A DNA stretch of 15,646 nt, taken from positions 1 through 15,646 of the forward strand of contig CALVVH010000030.1 of NCBI GenBank assembly GCA_944363805.1, given 5' to 3'. Position 1 is the stretch's first letter. Each line of letters opens with the position of its first letter. The DNA comes from an uncultured Bacilli bacterium. Its GTDB lineage: Bacteria > Bacillota_I > Bacilli_A > RF39 > UBA660. The notes under the pieces are model-generated. The model had not been told where the DNA came from. It saw only the letters and a list, made by a program, of their open reading frames with translations, and ran no database searches. Both the position numbers and the translations under genes were made by a program. Shown here piece by piece: positions 6,881 to 12,986 of the stretch.

Positions 6881-7070
6881 TTTATTAAATTATATGAAAA
6901 AACTAATATAAAAATTCCATCGTTATTTCAAGATTAATAAGAGTAATATTAACATTTTTTTTGCAAATTGATCACTTCTTTACATGAAATTTGTACCACA
7001 ATTTAGTAATGAAATAAAAAAATATATATTCATCGCCAAAAATATATTATAATTATTAAAAGAGGTATTT
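6881..7070. other. AT-rich intergenic region before the ABC-2 exporter genes
   Basis: No coding frame is visible. A TATAAT box (7048-7053) lies 17 bases after a poor -35, TATATT (7025-7030), and is a possible promoter for the ATPase gene. An imperfect inverted repeat, AAATTTGT-ACC-ACAATTT (6987-7004), could be an operator, but no regulator gene adjoins it. Confidence 0.35.
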
Positions 7071-7793
7071 ATGATTGCAATCCAAAATTTTTCTAAAGCA
7101 TATACTAAAAAAAATTATGTAGTTAAAAATTTGAATTTAACAATAGCAGATGGTGATATCTGTGCTTTTGTTGGTCACAATGGGGCTGGTAAAACTACTA
7201 CCCTGAAGTGTTTAGTAGGTATATTGGATTTTTCTGATGGTGATATACTTATTAGCGGTAAGTCTATCAAAAAAGACGCAATAAATTGTAAAAAAGAAAT
7301 AGCTTATATTCCTGATACTCCTGAAGTTTATGAACATCTAAGAGGGATTGATTATATTAACTTTATAGCTAATGTATTTAAGGTACCTCGAGATAGAAAA
7401 GCAGAACTTATTAAAAAATATAGCGAAATGTTTGAAATGGAAGCGTTTTTAAATAACGAAATAAGTAGTTATTCTCACGGTATGAAACAAAAAATTTCTT
7501 TAATAGCTGCTTTAGTTCATGAACCTAAAGTCCTAGTGTTAGATGAACCATTTACAGGCCTAGATCCTATTAGTACCCATAATTTAAAATTGGAAATGCA
7601 AAGAATTGCCCATGCTGGAGCTACAATAATATTTTCTACTCACATATTAGACGTAGCTGAAAAATTATGTAATAAAATAGCTATACTAAAAGAAGGAACA
7701 CTTATTTATAGTGGACAAATGAATGAACTTATCCAAAATAAGAGTTTGGAAGACATATATATGGAGATTGATGCTAATGTCGAATCTATTTAG
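7071..7793 (+). CDS. ABC-2 type exporter, ATP-binding subunit
   Basis: This 240-residue ATPase starts at ATG 7071 behind AGAGGT (7061-7066). It contains Walker A GHNGAGKTT (35-43), the degenerate Q-loop region YIPDTPEVYEHL (79-90) seen in this subgroup, signature YSHGMKQK (134-141), Walker B VLVLDEP (154-160), a D-loop GLDP and switch His191. All catalytic residues are present. The length and sequence style fit single-domain ATPases of the CcmA/EcsA class that power ABC-2 exporters. It pairs with the next gene, whose ATG lies 17 bases before this stop codon in another frame, so the two are translationally coupled. The exported substrate (peptide, lipid or drug) is not evident. Confidence 0.93.
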   Translation: MIAIQNFSKAYTKKNYVVKNLNLTIADGDICAFVGHNGAGKTTTLKCLVGILDFSDGDILISGKSIKKDAINCKKEIAYIPDTPEVYEHLRGIDYINFIANVFKVPRDRKAELIKKYSEMFEMEAFLNNEISSYSHGMKQKISLIAALVHEPKVLVLDEPFTGLDPISTHNLKLEMQRIAHAGATIIFSTHILDVAEKLCNKIAILKEGTLIYSGQMNELIQNKSLEDIYMEIDANVESI

Positions 7794-9357
7794 TTTATTA
7801 AAAATCAATCTTGCCAATTATCTTAACTTTAATCAAATAAAAAGTGCTGATAATTTTGCTACCAAAGTAGCAGCTATTTTAAAAATACTTTTGTTTATAG
7901 CTTTATATTTTATGATTGGACTATTTATTTACTATTTTGCTAAATATATGGCCAGAGGTTTTGCTGCATTAAACATGCCATCTTTAGTACTAAATGAATT
8001 TTTTGCTGTAAGTAGTGTCTTTGTTTTAGCTATTAGTGTTTTTAAAATGGATATTTTTGTTAGTAAAGACCACGATTTATTGTTGAGTCTTCCTCTTAAA
8101 AAGAGTACGATAATAACTAGTAAGTTAATAGGAATATATATTTTCAACTTGTTTATTATTTTTCTGTTGATGATTCCAGCATTTTTAGTGTATACATACT
8201 TTTCACCAGTTACTTTATCTTTTGGGTTTCGAGCAATAGTCTCACTTTTTATAATTCCTATTATTCCAACAACTCTAGCAGTTTTTATAAATAGTTTAAT
8301 AACTATTGTATCAACAAAATTTAAACACACCAAAATAATTCAAACTGTTTTAATGTTAATATTAATTTTGTTTAGTGTGTTCTATTCATTTAACATAAAT
8401 TCTAAACTAGAATTAAATATATTCGATATCGAAGGAAGCTTTACCAGTTTCTTTAATGAATTATATCCATTGACACCATATTTCAATTCCATGTTGGTAG
8501 ATAATGACATTTTATCAACAATAGTTTTTGTAGGAATATCATTATTATTTTTATTATTATTAATTTTGTTTTTAAGTCTTTTTTATACAAAAGTATCCAA
8601 TAGAGTAAGTAGTAATATAAATAGAAGCGTTATTAACTATCAAAAACTAAATAACGCTGGGCCTTTGCTAAGCATCTTTAATAAAGATTTAAAAAGAGTT
8701 TTAACATCTCCCAACTATTTGTTGAATTCTTGTTTAGGATTAATATTTATCGTCCTTTTTGCGACTGTTTTATTGTTTATAAATTTAGATAATCTAGAAA
8801 ATACTCCAATTACCAAAGCCGTGTTGACTCAAAATCTTCCCCTTGTATTTATGTTTATTATATTCTTAAGTTGTACGACATCATCGCAAATCTCTCTTGA
8901 AGGCAAAAGATTGTACATCTTAAAGATGTTACCTTTAAAATTCAAAACCATATGGCAAGCCAAAGTGTTGAGTAATTTCTTTTTAATTATGGTATCTAGT
9001 ATATTTGCTTTGATTCTTTTTAATATTTCTCTTGATTTAACCTTTGATTTAAATATAAAATGTTTAATTCTAATATTATCGAGCGCTAGTTTTATAAGCT
9101 TATTTGGGTTAACCATAAACCTTCTTTTCCCTAACTTTAATTGGAAAAGTGAAACAAAGGTAATTAAGCAAAGTGCTGCATCATTTATCACTTTATTTAC
9201 AGGTCTTTTGTTAGGCATATTTTTGGCCTTTAACAACTATACTTCTACTACAGGATACATTTATTTTATAAGTAGTATTTTATTAATAGTATCCCTAATT
9301 ATAATCATTTTCTTAAATGTATTTGGACCCAAAATATACCAAAAACTAAATAATTAA
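7777..9357 (+). CDS. ABC-2 type exporter, permease subunit with two related halves
   Basis: The preferred start is ATG 7777, with GGAG at 7763-7766; an in-frame ATG at 7723 would add 18 charged residues, lies deep in the ATPase gene and has no good ribosome binding site. The product has 526 residues. Long hydrophobic stretches lie near 33-54, 70-88, 115-140, 152-178, 187-204, 245-270, 317-335, 352-368, 399-416, 427-450, 466-485 and 496-514, about 12 helices. The motif SKDHDLLLSLPLKKS (96-110) before one helix recurs as SLEGKRLYILKMLPLKFK (373-390) in the second half, so the protein looks like an internal duplication. This matches large ABC permeases of Firmicutes that pair with EcsA-like ATPases. 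No soluble or extracellular domain is present, and the substrate is unknown. No clear terminator follows. Confidence 0.85.
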   Translation: MSNLFSLLKINLANYLNFNQIKSADNFATKVAAILKILLFIALYFMIGLFIYYFAKYMARGFAALNMPSLVLNEFFAVSSVFVLAISVFKMDIFVSKDHDLLLSLPLKKSTIITSKLIGIYIFNLFIIFLLMIPAFLVYTYFSPVTLSFGFRAIVSLFIIPIIPTTLAVFINSLITIVSTKFKHTKIIQTVLMLILILFSVFYSFNINSKLELNIFDIEGSFTSFFNELYPLTPYFNSMLVDNDILSTIVFVGISLLFLLLLILFLSLFYTKVSNRVSSNINRSVINYQKLNNAGPLLSIFNKDLKRVLTSPNYLLNSCLGLIFIVLFATVLLFINLDNLENTPITKAVLTQNLPLVFMFIIFLSCTTSSQISLEGKRLYILKMLPLKFKTIWQAKVLSNFFLIMVSSIFALILFNISLDLTFDLNIKCLILILSSASFISLFGLTINLLFPNFNWKSETKVIKQSAASFITLFTGLLLGIFLAFNNYTSTTGYIYFISSILLIVSLIIIIFLNVFGPKIYQKLNN

Positions 9358-9361
9358 AATA

Positions 9362-9412
9362 TGGCAATAATTGTCTGTTATTTGACTCATATTATGTCAA
9401 GAAATATTGCTA
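9362..9412. repeat. Nested inverted repeats upstream of the signal peptidase gene
   Basis: An outer stem TGGCAATA (9362-9369) / TATTGCTA (9405-9412), with one wobble, encloses an inner inverted repeat TTGAC (9382-9386) / GTCAA (9396-9400). No U-run follows directly, so it is not a typical terminator. The right outer arm overlaps the likely -35 box of the next promoter, so it could be an operator region or an RNA structure at the end of the permease message. Confidence 0.45.
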
Positions 9413-9435
9413 TTTGTCGAATATTTGGTTATAAT
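9407..9435 (+). promoter_or_regulatory. Likely promoter of the signal peptidase gene
   Basis: TTGCTA (9407-9412) is followed after 17 bases by a perfect TATAAT (9430-9435). The gene starts at 9459 behind AGGGA (9446-9450). Confidence 0.6.
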
Positions 9436-9458
9436 AAAAAAGAATAGGGAAGTGTGGT

Positions 9459-10271
9459 ATGAATTCCGAAGCAGAGCAAAAAATGACATTTCGTGAAATT
9501 CTTAAATTATTTTCAACTATAATCAGTTGGACAGTTTTTGCTTTGCTAGTAATTTGTGCTTGCTTTTTAATCTATTATTTTATTGCCACTAAAGTTTTTG
9601 TTTATTTTGGGAGTAAATATGAACCGAAGTTTTCCTTATATACTATTATTAGTCCTAGTATGGTACCCAATATTAATGTTTACGACGTTGTTATCGACTT
9701 GCGGGTCGATGAACCAGAAGACATTGAAATCGGTGATGTAATAACTTTTTATTCTGATGCTCCAGAACTTCGTGGAGGAACTATCACTCATCGGGTAATT
9801 TCAGTTATTAAAGACAAAAATGGCAATTATAGTTACCAGACTAAAGGAGACAATAATTTAGTTGAGGACTCAACAACTGTCCCATTTGAAAAAATAGTTG
9901 GTAAAGTAGCTCTGCGTATCCCGCAACTAGGTCGCGTCCAATTTTTCTTAGCTAGTAGCTATGGTTGGCTTATATTACTTATGATACCAGCCTTATATAT
10001 TATCTTTAAAGATATTAACCGTATTATTAAAACTAAAAAGGGTATTCCTCAAACTACGAGTCCAGTTAAAGATAACGAACCTAGCAAATTAAAAGAGGTT
10101 ATGACTCGACCTGCCTTAGAAAATAAACCGCCAGTGCCCGAATATGAAGTTGAGGAATCACCAGAAATTCCCCCTCTTAAAGATCCTTCACCAGCAGCTC
10201 CAACAAATGATATATTCGATGATTATGATGATGATGTATCTCTTGATGACTTACCAAAACTAAAAGAATAA
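9459..10271 (+). CDS. Type I signal peptidase, SipW/ER type, with long acidic tail
   Basis: This 270-residue protein starts at ATG 9459, eight bases after AGGGA. Helix 1 (about 20-45) is followed by the catalytic box SPSM with Ser67. ITHRVI carries His111 in place of the Lys used by ordinary bacterial enzymes, and KGDNN (129-133) supplies the conserved Asp131. Helix 2 is at about 168-183. The Ser/His pair defines the S26B group (SipW, Sec11 and archaeal enzymes), which cleaves signal peptides at the outer membrane face; in Bacillus, SipW processes TasA and TapA. Unusually, about 87 residues follow helix 2: a basic stretch, a Pro/Glu-rich stretch, and an acidic end with DIFDDYDDDVSLDD. This tail should be cytoplasmic. 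No TasA-like substrate is seen nearby. The gene is a single unit between its own promoter and a strong terminator. Confidence 0.9.
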   Translation: MNSEAEQKMTFREILKLFSTIISWTVFALLVICACFLIYYFIATKVFVYFGSKYEPKFSLYTIISPSMVPNINVYDVVIDLRVDEPEDIEIGDVITFYSDAPELRGGTITHRVISVIKDKNGNYSYQTKGDNNLVEDSTTVPFEKIVGKVALRIPQLGRVQFFLASSYGWLILLMIPALYIIFKDINRIIKTKKGIPQTTSPVKDNEPSKLKEVMTRPALENKPPVPEYEVEESPEIPPLKDPSPAAPTNDIFDDYDDDVSLDDLPKLKE

Positions 10272-10306
10272 ATCGACTTTACACAAAAGTGTGTAAAGTC
10301 GATTTT
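10270..10306. terminator. Long hairpin terminator after the signal peptidase gene
   Basis: A perfect 15-bp stem, AATCGACTTTACACA (10271-10285) against its complement (10290-10304), has loop AAAG. It extends by A10270-T10305 and ends in TTTT on the + strand. The left arm begins on the last base of the stop codon. The T-run is short, but the stem is very stable. Confidence 0.75.
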
Positions 10307-10326
10307 ACATTGTCTTGGCATAAAAA

Positions 10327-10355
10327 TTGACGAAAAAAATATAATATGGTAAGAT
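10327..10355 (+). promoter_or_regulatory. Promoter of the symporter gene
   Basis: TTGACG (10327-10332, five of six consensus bases) is followed after 17 bases by TAAGAT (10350-10355), preceded by TGG (10347-10349), giving an extended -10. AAGGAGGG (10366-10373) and the GTG start follow. Confidence 0.68.
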
Positions 10356-10378
10356 TTAGTTAATTAAGGAGGGATTTT

Positions 10379-11734
10379 GTGCGAAAGGTCTTGAAAAACT
10401 ACAAAAGTACCATCATCCTGTTGGGCTGTGTAGTAATCGGAGCAATATGTGGTCTTATATTTAAAGAAAAAGCCGAAATTGTTAAGCCACTTGGGGACTT
10501 ATTTTTAAATTTATTACTAGTCATAATTGTTCCATTAATTTTCTTTACGATTACATCTTCAATATCCAAGATTAATCAACCTAAAAGATTGGGAAAGATT
10601 CTGATAAGTACTATCGTAATATTTTTAGTAACATCTATTATTGCAGTAATTGTTGGTTTCATTTCTACATCTGCAATCAATTTAGTTGATGCAGAAGATA
10701 CTGAAGCAATTCGTGAAGTATTCGACGATAGCGCTACTGAAGAAGTAGAACTAAATCTATTAGAAAGAACGGTTAATGTATTATCGACTAACCAATTTGT
10801 CAATCTGTTATCGACAGATAATTTAATTGCTCTAATAGTTATTTCTATTCTATTTGGTATAGCTATTAATAAAAGTGGCGAAAAAGGAAGGAAAGTTGCT
10901 GAACTATTTGATTCATTTAGTGAAATAATGTACAAACTGATTGGTATAATAATGTATTATGCTCCAATCGGCTTAGGATGTTATTTTGCTTCACTAGTTG
11001 GAACATTAGGTAGTGTTATAGCTGTAGGGTTCTTAAAAACATTTGTAGTATATCTAATAGTAAGTTTACTATTTATGTTTATATTCTATAGTATCTACGC
11101 TTATATTGCTGCTGGCAAGAAGGGAATCAAAGCCTTTTGGAAGAATATACTTCCATCTGCTCTAACATCTTTAGGTACATGTTCATCTGCTGCCAGTGTG
11201 CCAGTAAACATTGAATGCACTGAAAAAATGGGAGTACCAAAGGATATTGCTGAAACAACAGTACCATTGGGAACAAGTTTTCACAAAGATGGTTCATCAA
11301 TTGGTAGTGCCTTCAAAATTATGTTCTTAGTTTGTCTATTTGGAACAAGCATTACAACATTTGGTGATGTTGCTCAAATTATTGGGGTTGCCCTTGTAGC
11401 TACTCTTTTAGTAACTGCTGTACCAATAGGTGGTGGAACAATTTCCGAAATGCTTATCATTACTATGATGGGTTATCCAGTTGCGGCCTTGCCAATTTTG
11501 ACAATTGTTGCTACAATAATAGATGCACCGGCAACTTTACTTAATGTTACTGGCGACTCGGCTTGTTCAATGATGGTTGCACGTATTGTTGAAGGCAAAG
11601 GCTGGATAGATAGAAGTAGCACAGATAGCGATAAAGTTATCGAAGCCAAAACTTCTGAAAAAAATTCAGAAGAACCAAAATCAGAAGTCAAGAAAAATCA
11701 AAATAAGCCAAAAAAGAAACAAAAAAGAAAATAG
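10379..11734 (+). CDS. Dicarboxylate/amino acid:cation symporter family protein with altered binding-site motifs
   Basis: This 451-residue protein starts at GTG 10379, five bases after the strong AAGGAGGG. The DAACS (GltP/DctA/Glt-Ph) fold is shown by multiple helices, the HP1 Ser-rich loop GTCSSAASVPV (266-276), the TM7 region VPLGTSFHKDGSSIG (295-309), HP2 AVPIGGGTISEM (347-358), and the TM8 motif DAPATLLNVTGD (382-393). These transporters bring acidic or neutral amino acids or dicarboxylates in with Na+ or H+. Two features differ from the textbook family: NMDG of TM7 is HKDG (302-305), and the TM8 Arg that binds the substrate side-chain carboxylate in Glt-Ph is Ala385. Asp382, Asn389 and Asp393 are kept. 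A loop with acidic residues lies at 103-127, and the last ~30 residues are a Lys-rich tail. Na+ coupling and substrate are therefore uncertain. The pheST T-box leader begins at its stop codon. Confidence 0.88.
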   Translation: MRKVLKNYKSTIILLGCVVIGAICGLIFKEKAEIVKPLGDLFLNLLLVIIVPLIFFTITSSISKINQPKRLGKILISTIVIFLVTSIIAVIVGFISTSAINLVDAEDTEAIREVFDDSATEEVELNLLERTVNVLSTNQFVNLLSTDNLIALIVISILFGIAINKSGEKGRKVAELFDSFSEIMYKLIGIIMYYAPIGLGCYFASLVGTLGSVIAVGFLKTFVVYLIVSLLFMFIFYSIYAYIAAGKKGIKAFWKNILPSALTSLGTCSSAASVPVNIECTEKMGVPKDIAETTVPLGTSFHKDGSSIGSAFKIMFLVCLFGTSITTFGDVAQIIGVALVATLLVTAVPIGGGTISEMLIITMMGYPVAALPILTIVATIIDAPATLLNVTGDSACSMMVARIVEGKGWIDRSSTDSDKVIEAKTSEKNSEEPKSEVKKNQNKPKKKQKRK

Positions 11735-11947
11735 AAGTATGATGATTCAATTTAGTAGTTTTATTGCAAAGTCTTAACAGAGATAAAATATATAGCTGAG
11801 AATATTTTAAAGATGGGAATAAGATGAATTTCACTTGATGAATACTTTCTGGGATAACTCCCTTATCAGTTAAAGTGTATGAATAAATTCATAAACTAAG
11901 GTGGTACCGCGGGCCATGCTCGTCCTTAATTAGTTTATGAATTTTTT
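11733..11947 (+). promoter_or_regulatory. T-box leader controlling pheST (Phe specifier TTC)
   Basis: The core AAGGTGGTACCGCGG (11898-11912) is the conserved T-box, with bulge TGGT (11902-11905) fitting the A73 end of tRNA-Phe. Stem I has base pairing AGAAGTAT (11733-11740) with ATACTTTCT (11842-11850), GATGA, AGTA (11754-11757) and AGAGATA. The specifier is TTC (11830-11832) followed by A. A stem-III hairpin GGGA/TCCC lies at 11851-11862. The antiterminator pairs AAGG with CCTT (11924-11927) and CGGGC (11910-11914) with GCTCG (11918-11922). The alternative terminator pairs 11885-11898 with 11931-11944 and ends in a T-run to 11947. Uncharged tRNA-Phe would stabilise the antiterminator and turn on pheST. 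No promoter is visible just upstream. Confidence 0.93.
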
Positions 11948-11966
11948 ATTTTGAAGGAGGAAAAGA

Positions 11967-12974
11967 ATGGAAAAAGAATTAGAAAGTTTAGTAACAAGTT
12001 TAAAAGAAGAACTAGCAAACTGTCAAAAAGAAGCCGACATATTGAATGTTAAATCCAAATATGTTGGTAAAAAAAGTCGTATTACTGAAATTTTAGGTAA
12101 CTTAAAAAATATGACTGTTGAAGAGAAGAGAAAATATGGTAGTTTAATCAACAACACCAAAAAAGATATGGAAAACATTGTGGCTGAAAGTCTAGAATCT
12201 TTAGAAAGCAAAGTAAATATTACTTTTGATGATACCCTAGATTATGATAATGAAAATGGTTCTTTACATCCGGTAACAATCGTTGCTAAAGAAGTTACGG
12301 ACTGTTTAAAAAAGATGGGCTTTACAGTTGTAAGTGGTCCTGAAATGGAATCAGAATATTATAACTTTGAAGCTTTAAATGTTCCTAAAGATCATCCAGC
12401 CAGAGACATGCAAGATACATATTATTTAGATAATGGCATGCTGCTTCGAACTCAAACCAGTGACAACCAAATAAGAGGAATGGAAAACTATGGTGCTCCA
12501 CTTCGTATTTGTGCTCCAGGTAGAACATTTAGAAATGAAGATTTAGATGCAAATCATGAAAATACTTTCTTTCAAATCGAAGGTATGGTAATAGATGAAA
12601 ATATTTCAATTGAAAATTTAATGTATGTCATGCAAGAATTACTTAGTGAAGTATTTAAAACAGATTTAAAAGTAAGACTTCGTCCTGGATTCTTCCCATT
12701 TACTGAACCAAGTTATGAAATGGATATGAGTTGTGTTATCTGCGGTGGTAAAGGATGCCCAACATGTAAAAATGGTGGCTGGATCGAACTTATCGGTTGT
12801 GGCATGGTTCATCCAAATGTCTTGCGCGCCGGTGGTATAGACCCTGAAAAATATACCGGTTTTGCCTTCGGTATAGGTTTAACTAGACTTGCAATGATGA
12901 AGTATAAGATAAGCGATATCCGTGTTCTTAATTCTGGGGATATTCGTTATCTTAAGAACTTCAATATAAAGTAA
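11967..12974 (+). CDS. pheS: Phenylalanine--tRNA ligase, alpha subunit
   Basis: This 335-residue subunit starts at ATG 11967 behind AAGGAGG (11954-11960). It is the catalytic half of the heterotetrameric class II synthetase that loads Phe onto tRNA-Phe in the cytoplasm. A helical coiled-coil N-terminal arm (1-90) binds tRNA. The catalytic core shows LLRTQTS (159-165), class II motif 2 around FRNEDLDANHENTFFQIEG (188-206), FPFTEPS (243-249) and motif 3 GFAFGIGLTRLAMM (298-311). A four-Cys segment, CVICGGKGCPTC (256-267), is inserted in the strand after FTEPS and could bind zinc; similar inserts occur in some Firmicutes. Length is normal. It is controlled by the T-box ahead and is followed by pheT 12 bases later, with the pheT ribosome binding site overlapping the pheS stop. 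Confidence 0.98.
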   Translation: MEKELESLVTSLKEELANCQKEADILNVKSKYVGKKSRITEILGNLKNMTVEEKRKYGSLINNTKKDMENIVAESLESLESKVNITFDDTLDYDNENGSLHPVTIVAKEVTDCLKKMGFTVVSGPEMESEYYNFEALNVPKDHPARDMQDTYYLDNGMLLRTQTSDNQIRGMENYGAPLRICAPGRTFRNEDLDANHENTFFQIEGMVIDENISIENLMYVMQELLSEVFKTDLKVRLRPGFFPFTEPSYEMDMSCVICGGKGCPTCKNGGWIELIGCGMVHPNVLRAGGIDPEKYTGFAFGIGLTRLAMMKYKISDIRVLNSGDIRYLKNFNIK

Positions 12975-12986
12975 GGAGGATAAATT

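Noticed and set aside
7723..7776. Earlier ATG for the permease
   Set aside because: It adds a charged 18-residue piece overlapping the ATPase gene and lacks a good ribosome binding site; ATG 7777 has GGAG at a usable distance.
11629..11671. CGATAA-AG-TTATCG palindrome (11629-11642) and TTCTGAA-A5-TTCAGAA inverted repeat (11653-11671) in the symporter tail
   Set aside because: Both are inside coding sequence, lack a following T-run, and fit repetitive Glu/Lys/Ser codons. I considered them as terminator or promoter parts for pheST but cannot support it.
12720..12790. Cys-rich segment of pheS as a foreign insertion
   Set aside because: A four-Cys insert at this place occurs in PheS of some Firmicutes and keeps the frame and flanking motifs.
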